Source of the DNA: Thermoanaerobaculales bacterium
GTDB lineage: Bacteria; Acidobacteriota; Thermoanaerobaculia; Thermoanaerobaculales; Sulfomarinibacteraceae
Reading direction: 5' to 3'
DNA length: 21,679 nucleotides
Assembly (NCBI GenBank): GCA_025456385.1
Contig: JALOKS010000008.1
Coordinates: 1-21,679, forward strand
A model generated the notes under the pieces. The model ran no database searches and was not told the origin of the DNA. It worked only from the letters and a program-made list of their open reading frames with translations. Shown piece after piece: positions 14,158 to 19,646 of the stretch. Made by a program: the position numbers and the translations under genes. Position 1 is the first letter of the stretch, and each line of letters starts with the position of its first letter.

Positions 14158-14901
14158 TCAGGGCGGTCCCTCGGCGACGCAGACCGGCAGCTCGGGAAGC
14201 GGCGGCAGGGCTGCGGCCCGGCTCCACTCGAGGCGCAGGAGCTCGAGCTCCGCCCAGCGCCCGTCCGCGCTCTCGATCCGCACGGAGCCCGGAACGGCGC
14301 CTGCGTGGTCGGCGAGCAGGAGGCGCCAGCCGCGTCCCGTGCCACCGGCCTGACGAACGGCGGTCACCCGCCAGGGCTCGGCTGCGACCTCGACCTCGGC
14401 CGCCCAGCCCTCACCGGCGACGAGGAGCCCTCCCCCGCTGCGGACACTGACCTCGTCCCCCGCGGCCGCCGGCAGGCGGCCGCAGAGGACGGCGACCGCC
14501 TGCGGCAGCGGCAGCGAGCCGATGCCGAGGAGGCGGGACAGGTCGGCGGCCTCGAGCCGGCAGCCCTCGCGGAGGTCGAGGAAGGCCGGTGCCGCGGCAC
14601 CCTCCCAGGCGAGAATCGACACCGCGGCGCCGAAAGGCTCCGCGACCGTCATCCGGCCGGCGGCGCCGGCGGCGAGCAGGGACATGCGAAGGGCCCCAGA
14701 TGCCGGCACCCGCAGCCGGTACAGGGCCGCCGGGTCGGCGCTCAACGGGCGGCCGAGCTGCTCGCGTGCGGCCTCGAGCTCGGCGGGTCCGAGCTGCGGG
14801 ACCGCCGTGCGGCAGCCGGGCAGCAGTGCCGTGGCGACCACGAGAACCACCGCACCGAAAGCCGGCGCGGGCCGCACGGGGGCGGCTCTAGTCGCGCCCA
14901 T
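14158..14901 (-). CDS. LolB-like outer-membrane lipoprotein (tentative)
   Basis: 247 residues with a lipoprotein signal: a hydrophobic stretch (FGAVVLVVATALLPGC) ending in a lipobox with Cys30. The mature part reads as an amphipathic beta-sheet. It has features reminiscent of LolB: RVPASGALRMSLLAAGAAGRMTV strands, LAWEGAAAPAF, a LLGIGSLPLPQAVAVLCGRLP helix like the LolB LPLP...LRG segment, and late strands VRIESADGRWAELELLRLEWS. LolB accepts lipoproteins from LolA and inserts them in the outer membrane. Similarity is weak by eye; the stronger hint is position, directly after a TPR gene and before tRNA-Gln-prs-rplY-pth, the slot lolB holds in Pseudomonas. The start overlaps the TPR stop by 14 nt, so the two are translationally linked. 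Confidence 0.65.
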   Translation of the reverse strand: MGATRAAPVRPAPAFGAVVLVVATALLPGCRTAVPQLGPAELEAAREQLGRPLSADPAALYRLRVPASGALRMSLLAAGAAGRMTVAEPFGAAVSILAWEGAAAPAFLDLREGCRLEAADLSRLLGIGSLPLPQAVAVLCGRLPAAAGDEVSVRSGGGLLVAGEGWAAEVEVAAEPWRVTAVRQAGGTGRGWRLLLADHAGAVPGSVRIESADGRWAELELLRLEWSRAAALPPLPELPVCVAEGPP

Positions 14902-16810
14902 CGCCCGCGGGCTCGAGCAGCGAGCGCAGGCGGTCGGCGTCCTCGCAGCCGCGGCCGAGGCCGAGCTGCAGCAGCCGCCGGCCCTCGTCCCGCTCCTGCT
15001 TCGCGAGCAGCACCTCCCCGAGGTGGCAGAGCATGGTGCCGTCGGCCTCGCTGCCGTCGAGCTCGACGGCGCGGCGCAGCCAGCGCTCTGCTTCGCCGAG
15101 GTTGCCGAGCCGGAAGTGGACCCAGCCCAGGGAGTCGAGGTAGGCGACGTTGTCGGGCTCGCGGGCTACCGCGAGGCTGACCAGCTCCAGCGCGCGGTCG
15201 AGGTTTTCCCCGCGATCGGCCCACATGTAGCCGAGGTAGTTCGCCGCGCTCGCGTCGCCGGGGTTCGCCTCGAGCAGGCGGAGAAAGACCTCCTCCGCGG
15301 CCGTCGCCTCTCCGAGGCGTTCGAGGGCCGCGCCGCGCGCGAAGAGGATGTCGCGGCTGTCGGGGAAGCGCGCACCGGCCGCCGCTCCCTCCCGCGCCAG
15401 GTCCTGCCAGCGCTCGAGGGCCTGCAGCACCTGGAGGCCGCTCAGCACATCCTCGAGCTCGGGGGAGTCGAGCAGCGGGCGCAGCCGCCGCCACGCCCGC
15501 GGGTCATCGACCCGGAGCCGGAACTCGGCCTCCATCGCCTCGGCGTCGCGCTGTGCCCGCCCCTCGAGCTCGGGAGCGACGCGCACCATCGCGGCGACGC
15601 CCCCCGGCCAATCCTGCTGGCTGCGGTAGGTCTCCGCCAGCAGCCGGACCCAGTCGCTGCCCGCGAGGCTGCGGTCCGACAGGCGCTCCAGCCAGTCTCG
15701 GGCCGCGCCCGGCTTTGCTGCCAGGAGCTCGAGGCGGGCGCCGGTGAGCAGACAGCTCAGGTACTGCCGCGAGGCCGGCTGAGCCCCTGCGACCTTCCAG
15801 CCGCGCTCCAGCCATCTCCGGGCCTCGTCGAGGTCGCCGCTGCGGCCGAGGGACCACGCCAGGGCGAGCATCAGGTCGACATCCTCCGGGCTCTTCTTCG
15901 CCAGCGCGAGGAAGCGCGCGATCGCCTCCTCGTGCCGTCCCAGCGCCGCCAGCAGGTGGGCCTCGAGCGCGAGCGCCCGCGGCGCGTCGGGGGCTTTCGC
16001 GAGCACCCGTCGCGCGGTCTCGAGGCTGCGCTCGAAGCGTCCGCCCTCCCACAGCAGCACCGCCGCCCGCATCAGTGCGTCGAGCTCGAGATCGCCGAGC
16101 CACCCCAGCATCGCCTCGCCGGCGTCGCCCGGGCGGTCGAGCTCGACCAGCAGCTCGACGAGCTTCTCTCGGCACGAGGCGGCGCCGGGACCCGCGGCGC
16201 TGCACGAGCGGTACAGCTCCACCGCCTCGTCGCCGCGTCCGGTGGCCCGGAGGAGGTCGGCGTCGGTCTCGACCAGGCGCGGGTTGCCGGGCCTGTCCGC
16301 ACGCAGCGCGGCCACAACCTCCTGCGCCTCGCGCAGGTCGCCCTTCCGCTGCAGCACCTGGGCGAGGGCGAACAGCAGGCCCGGGTCGCCGGGCTGAGCC
16401 TCGAGGGCGGTCCGCAGGGCGGCCTCCGCCTCGGCGGCGAGCTCCGGCCGCCTGCCCGCCTGCTGGGCGAGCGCGAGGGCTCGCAGCTGCAGCCCTTCCG
16501 GGTCGAGATCGACCGCATCGCCGAGCACGACGAGCACGCGGTCCGCCATGCCGATCTCGAGCAGCATCGAGGCGTAGGCGCGCCGCACCTCGCCAACCTC
16601 CGGCGCCTCGCCGAGCGCCCGCGTATAGGCGTCGATGGCCTCCCGATAGCGCCCTTCGGCCTCGAGGACGCGCGCCGCCACGTAGGCCTCGAGCCCGGCC
16701 GGCATGCTCACGCGGTCCTCGGCCACGGCAGCGACGGCGCTCGCCGCGCCGAGGGCCGGCAGGGCCAGGATCAGCCCTGCCAGTGAAAGAGCAGTGATCG
16801 TGTTCGCCAT
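14888..16810 (-). CDS. Secreted or membrane-anchored TPR-repeat protein
   Basis: 640 residues from ATG 16810. A hydrophobic segment (ITALSLAGLILALPALGAASAVA) acts as signal peptide or anchor. The rest is almost entirely tetratricopeptide helical pairs from about residue 38 to 630, for example AARVLEAEGRYREAIDAYTRAL, LLFALAQVLQRKGDLREAQEVVAAL, YLGYMWADRGENLDRALELVSLAV and WVHFRLGNLGEAERWLRRAVEL. TPR arrays scaffold protein complexes; placement before a LolB-like lipoprotein parallels the Pseudomonas TPR-lolB pair and suggests an envelope role. The short n-region (MANT) lacks positive charge, and no good Shine-Dalgarno precedes this ATG. A CTG at 16867, with AAGGAGG five bases upstream, is in frame and would add a charged n-region. 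Confidence 0.9.
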   Translation of the reverse strand: MANTITALSLAGLILALPALGAASAVAAVAEDRVSMPAGLEAYVAARVLEAEGRYREAIDAYTRALGEAPEVGEVRRAYASMLLEIGMADRVLVVLGDAVDLDPEGLQLRALALAQQAGRRPELAAEAEAALRTALEAQPGDPGLLFALAQVLQRKGDLREAQEVVAALRADRPGNPRLVETDADLLRATGRGDEAVELYRSCSAAGPGAASCREKLVELLVELDRPGDAGEAMLGWLGDLELDALMRAAVLLWEGGRFERSLETARRVLAKAPDAPRALALEAHLLAALGRHEEAIARFLALAKKSPEDVDLMLALAWSLGRSGDLDEARRWLERGWKVAGAQPASRQYLSCLLTGARLELLAAKPGAARDWLERLSDRSLAGSDWVRLLAETYRSQQDWPGGVAAMVRVAPELEGRAQRDAEAMEAEFRLRVDDPRAWRRLRPLLDSPELEDVLSGLQVLQALERWQDLAREGAAAGARFPDSRDILFARGAALERLGEATAAEEVFLRLLEANPGDASAANYLGYMWADRGENLDRALELVSLAVAREPDNVAYLDSLGWVHFRLGNLGEAERWLRRAVELDGSEADGTMLCHLGEVLLAKQERDEGRRLLQLGLGRGCEDADRLRSLLEPAGDGRD

Positions 16811-16872
16811 GATGTGGTCGTTCCGGACCTTTCCGGGAAGCTCGGCAGCCGCCGCCCTCGGGAGCAGCGCAG

Positions 16873-16879
16873 CCTCCTT
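16873..16879 (-). promoter_or_regulatory. Strong Shine-Dalgarno upstream of the TPR gene, possibly for a CTG start
   Basis: GGAAGGAGG is the best ribosome-binding site in this intergenic region but is 62 nt from ATG 16810. The only in-frame start-like codon at normal spacing is CTG 16867. A candidate -10 lies 15 bp upstream of it. Confidence 0.5.
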
Positions 16880-16894
16880 CCGGAAGCAAGCACG

Positions 16895-16900
16895 AGTGTA
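16895..16900 (-). promoter_or_regulatory. Candidate -10 for TPR-lipoprotein operon
   Basis: ATCCGCGCTACACT on the minus strand has TACACT as the -10. It shares its upstream ATCCGCGCTAC with the aminotransferase promoter (6737-6742). It is back to back with the helicase promoter, 44 bp away. Confidence 0.4.
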
Positions 16901-16944
16901 GCGCGGATTCTTCCCCTCCTCCCGGACCGGAAGCCCACCGGTGC

Positions 16945-16950
16945 TACAAT
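16945..16950 (+). promoter_or_regulatory. Candidate -10 for the helicase, start-proximal
   Basis: GTGCTACAAT contains TACAAT ending 9 nt before the helicase ATG. With a usual 6-8 nt discriminator the RNA would begin about 1-3 nt before the start codon. No Shine-Dalgarno is present in CCCCGCCCG. Confidence 0.45.
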
Positions 16951-16959
16951 CCCCGCCCG

Positions 16960-18384
16960 ATGACGGAAACCGAGACCAACACGGCCCTTTTCAGCGACCT
17001 GAGCTTCGCGGACATCGAGATTCCGGAGCCCATCCGGCGGGCGATCGACGAGCTCGGCTTCACCCGCCTGACGCGGGTGCAGGCCGAGGTGCTGCCGCTG
17101 TCGCTGGCCGGCCGCGACGTGGTGGCGCAGGCGCAGACCGGTTCCGGCAAGACCGCTGCCTACCTGCTGACGATCTTCAGTCACATCATCGCGAACCCCC
17201 GCACGACGTCTCCCGAGACACCGCGGGCGTTGATAGTGGCGCCGACCCGCGAGCTCGCGGTGCAGATCGCCAAGGACGCCGAGTCGCTCGGCCACCACGC
17301 CGGGATCCGGAGCCACGTCGTGTTCGGCGGGCTCGACTACCGCAAGCAGCGCGAGATCCTCGAACGCGGCACCGACCTCCTGATCGGAACCCCGGGCCGC
17401 CTGATCGATTACCACAAGAAGGGCTCGTATTCGCTGCGGGGCACCGAGATCGTGGTCATCGACGAGTGCGACCGCCTCTTCGACATGGGCTTCGCCGAAG
17501 ACCTGCGCTGGATCCTGCGCCGCACGCCGCACCCCACCGAACGGCAGTCGCTGATGTTCACCGCCACCCTCTCGCAGCGTGTCATGACCCTCGGCTGGCG
17601 GCAGATGAACGACCCCATCGAGGTCATGGTCAGCGCCCAGAGCCTCACCCCGGACACCATCCACCAGGTGCTCTACCACGTGGCTGCCCGCGAGAAGTTC
17701 TCGCTGCTTCTCGGCCTGCTCGCCCGCGAGGGCAGCACGCGGACGATGGTCTTCGTCAACACCCGCTACCGCGCGCAGCGCCTGGTCGACGACCTGCGCC
17801 GCCACGGCCATTCGGCCCGCGGGCTGACCGGCAACGTCGTGCAGACCAAGCGGCTGAAGGTGCTCGACGACTTCCGCGACGGCAGCCTGCCGATCCTGGT
17901 CGCGACCGACGTCGCGAGCCGCGGGCTGCACATCGAGGGCGTCAGCCACGTCATCAACTACGACCTGCCGCAGGACGCGGAGGACTACGTCCACCGCATC
18001 GGCCGCACCGCCCGCGTCGGTGCCGAGGGCAAGGCGATCTCGCTCGCCTGCGAGGACTACGTGTACTCGCTCGATGCCATCCAGCGCTACGTCGGCTACG
18101 TGCTGCCCACGGAGTTCGCCGACGACTCGCTGTACGCCTCGGTGCTGCCCCGCGAGCGGCGAACCCGCCGCAGCGAGCCGCACGAGGCCCGGCGCGAGGC
18201 GCCGCGCGAGGCGCCGCGCCAGCCGCCGCGCGAGGCGCCGCGCGAGGCGCCGCGCGAGGCACCCCCGCAGCCGCCGCAGGCGGCGGGGTCGGACGAGGGA
18301 GCGCCCGCGCGGCGCCGGCGGCGGCGCAGACGGCCGCGCCGGAAGCCGGCAGGCGAGGGCGGCGGTTCCTCAGGCCCGCTCTGA
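16960..18384 (+). CDS. DEAD-box RNA helicase, RhlB-like, with low-complexity basic tail
   Basis: 474 residues. The helicase core covers about residues 12-385: Q-motif region FTRLTRVQAEVLPL, Walker A AQTGSGKT (58-65), PTRELAVQ (95-102), GTPGRL, Walker B DECD (168-171), motif III TAT (201-203), ATDVASRG (315-322) and HRIGRTAR (345-352). ACEDYVYSLDAIQRYVGYVLP closely resembles the RhlB/RhlE C-terminal end. It unwinds structured RNA using ATP, typically in RNA decay or ribosome assembly. Two canonical positions are changed: DEAD is DECD and SAT is TAT. The C-terminal 90 residues are disordered, with six 12-bp repeats encoding REAP-type units and a final Arg-rich block that could bind RNA or RNase E-like partners. 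No Shine-Dalgarno precedes the ATG. Confidence 0.94.
   Translation: MTETETNTALFSDLSFADIEIPEPIRRAIDELGFTRLTRVQAEVLPLSLAGRDVVAQAQTGSGKTAAYLLTIFSHIIANPRTTSPETPRALIVAPTRELAVQIAKDAESLGHHAGIRSHVVFGGLDYRKQREILERGTDLLIGTPGRLIDYHKKGSYSLRGTEIVVIDECDRLFDMGFAEDLRWILRRTPHPTERQSLMFTATLSQRVMTLGWRQMNDPIEVMVSAQSLTPDTIHQVLYHVAAREKFSLLLGLLAREGSTRTMVFVNTRYRAQRLVDDLRRHGHSARGLTGNVVQTKRLKVLDDFRDGSLPILVATDVASRGLHIEGVSHVINYDLPQDAEDYVHRIGRTARVGAEGKAISLACEDYVYSLDAIQRYVGYVLPTEFADDSLYASVLPRERRTRRSEPHEARREAPREAPRQPPREAPREAPREAPPQPPQAAGSDEGAPARRRRRRRRPRRKPAGEGGGSSGPL
18193..18264 (+). repeat. Six tandem 12-bp coding repeats in the helicase tail
   Basis: The units are CGCGAGGCGCCG (Arg-Glu-Ala-Pro), with the third diverged to Arg-Gln-Pro-Pro and the sixth changed at two synonymous positions. 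They encode residues 412-435. The in-frame length of 12 bp allows copy-number change without frameshift. Confidence 0.9.
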
Positions 18385-18411
18385 GCGCCGAGCCCGCATG
18401 AACCCTGCGCG

Positions 18412-19467
18412 CTAGTTGCCGAGCTCGAGGCTCGGCGGAGCGGTGTCGGACCACACCGGCAAGGACGGCCCGGGGATGGTCGGATCGCACCACACGAGGT
18501 CGCGGGGCGGGGCGCCCAGCTCCACGCTGTGTCCCGCCACCCGCTTCACCACGTCGAAGATCTGGATCTGTCCGCCGGCGAGCGCGACCGCCACGTGGCG
18601 GCCGTCGGGCGAGGCTGCGAGGCGGAGCGGCGCAGCGGCGAGCGGCAGCTGCCAGCTCTTCCTGACCTCGATCGGCTGCTCCTGCTTCCGGTCAAGCTTC
18701 CAGATGTGGAGAGCGCCGCCGGTGGCGGTCGCTGCCGCCACCGCCAGGGTCGAGCCGTCGCCGACGAAGGCGAGATCCGCCGGGCGCTCGGCCGCATCGA
18801 AGGCCGCCTGCTGCGCGAGAGCCGCCGGCTCGGCCAGAACGACCCGACCTGCCGCGCGGTCGGCGAAGGCGACGACGCCGAGAGTCGGCGACAGCGCGAA
18901 ATGCCGGACATCACCCTCGAGCGGCCTCCGGTAGACCAGCCGGCCGACGTCGAGCTGAACCGCGGAAAACACGGCTCCTCCCTCACCTTCCGGCTCCCGC
19001 TCGAGCACCAGCAGCACGCTGTTGCCGGCAGCCACAGCGACCTGCCAGGGCCGCTCGAAAGCGATCTCGAAACGGCTCATGAGCGCGCGCTCCGGGTAGC
19101 TGACGACCAGCACCCGACTCGAGACCACGACGTAGCGGTCGGTCAGCTGCCCGAAGCGCGGCATGGTCACGCCGGGAAGCCTCTCGCCGGCCGTCTGGGT
19201 CCGCAGGTCGATCACGGTGGTCGAGCCGTGCACGAGGTCGGGGGCGAAGAGGACGCCCCCCGGCGCCGGGAAGAGCCAGGCCACCGGGCCCGCCTCCAGC
19301 TGGCGGACCGCGCCCGTCGCCGGGTCGGCGAGGACGACCTCGTCGCCGACCGAGGCGGCGATGATGCCGGTCGGCGTGCCGGCGTCGCGGGCCGCCGCCG
19401 GTGCCGCAGGGCAGCACAGCGACACCGCCGAGCACAACGTCGCCGCGATGAACGGGTTGCCGCGCAC
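18412..19467 (-). CDS. Secreted beta-propeller (WD40/YVTN-like) protein of unknown function
   Basis: 351 residues from GTG 19467. The N-terminus is a signal peptide (MRGNPFIAATLCSAVSLCCPAAPAAA, cleavage likely after AAA or PAAA). The remainder is a series of four-stranded beta blades: DEVVLADPATGAVRQLEAG, STTVIDLRTQTAGERL, RHFALSPTLGVVAFADRAAGRVVLA, ADLAFVGDGSTLAVAAA and RLAASPDGRHVAVALAGGQIQIFD. This pattern matches WD40/YVTN propellers, which usually serve as interaction platforms; no ligand is evident. No ATG is in frame near the signal peptide, so GTG is the start. The candidate -10 (TAGAGT) is 6 nt away, and the only purine-rich stretch, GGAG, is 2 nt from the start. The gene converges with the helicase, 27 bp apart, and diverges from the SulP transporter. 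Confidence 0.8.
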   Translation of the reverse strand: MRGNPFIAATLCSAVSLCCPAAPAAARDAGTPTGIIAASVGDEVVLADPATGAVRQLEAGPVAWLFPAPGGVLFAPDLVHGSTTVIDLRTQTAGERLPGVTMPRFGQLTDRYVVVSSRVLVVSYPERALMSRFEIAFERPWQVAVAAGNSVLLVLEREPEGEGGAVFSAVQLDVGRLVYRRPLEGDVRHFALSPTLGVVAFADRAAGRVVLAEPAALAQQAAFDAAERPADLAFVGDGSTLAVAAATATGGALHIWKLDRKQEQPIEVRKSWQLPLAAAPLRLAASPDGRHVAVALAGGQIQIFDVVKRVAGHSVELGAPPRDLVWCDPTIPGPSLPVWSDTAPPSLELGN

Positions 19468-19473
19468 CGCTCC

Positions 19474-19479
19474 ACTCTA
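19474..19479 (-). promoter_or_regulatory. Candidate -10 for the beta-propeller gene, start-proximal
   Basis: GGTAGAGTGGAGCG on the minus strand has TAGAGT ending 6 nt before GTG 19467, which would put transcription start at or next to the start codon. Confidence 0.35.
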
Positions 19480-19593
19480 CCCCACCCGCTCGCCCGTCCT
19501 GTGCGCTCGCCGCCAGGTGCGCCGCCCTGCGCCCTTCGCGACGGACCCTCATCAGTCATGCGCGCTCGAGCTGCGGCGCCGAGACCCGCGGCG

Positions 19594-19615
19594 GGCTCCG
19601 GCTGCAGCCGGAGCC
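19594..19615. promoter_or_regulatory. Perfect 22-bp palindrome over the SulP promoter region
   Basis: GGCTCCGGCTG is followed directly by its exact reverse complement (11-bp arms, no spacer, PstI site at centre). It ends 17 bp before the candidate -10 of the SulP gene, exactly where a -35 would lie. It looks like a dimeric-repressor operator or an activator site; no regulator gene is adjacent. The rest of the 179-bp divergent gap shows no ORF or other element that I can support. Confidence 0.5.
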
Positions 19616-19632
19616 GGGCCCGCCCGCCCCGC

Positions 19633-19638
19633 TACAAT
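19633..19638 (+). promoter_or_regulatory. Candidate -10 for the SulP transporter, start-proximal
   Basis: GCTACAAT contains TACAAT ending 8 nt before ATG 19647, the same arrangement as the helicase. There is no Shine-Dalgarno in GGCCTGCG. Confidence 0.45.
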
Positions 19639-19646
19639 GGCCTGCG

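Noticed and set aside
14522..16786. 754-residue plus-strand frame opposite the TPR and lipoprotein genes
   Set aside because: Absence of stops reflects high GC on the strand opposite Leu/Ala-rich TPR codons. There is no family match, and the opposing genes are strongly supported.
18193..18264. Non-coding minisatellite
   Set aside because: The 12-bp units are in frame and encode REAP repeats inside the helicase tail.
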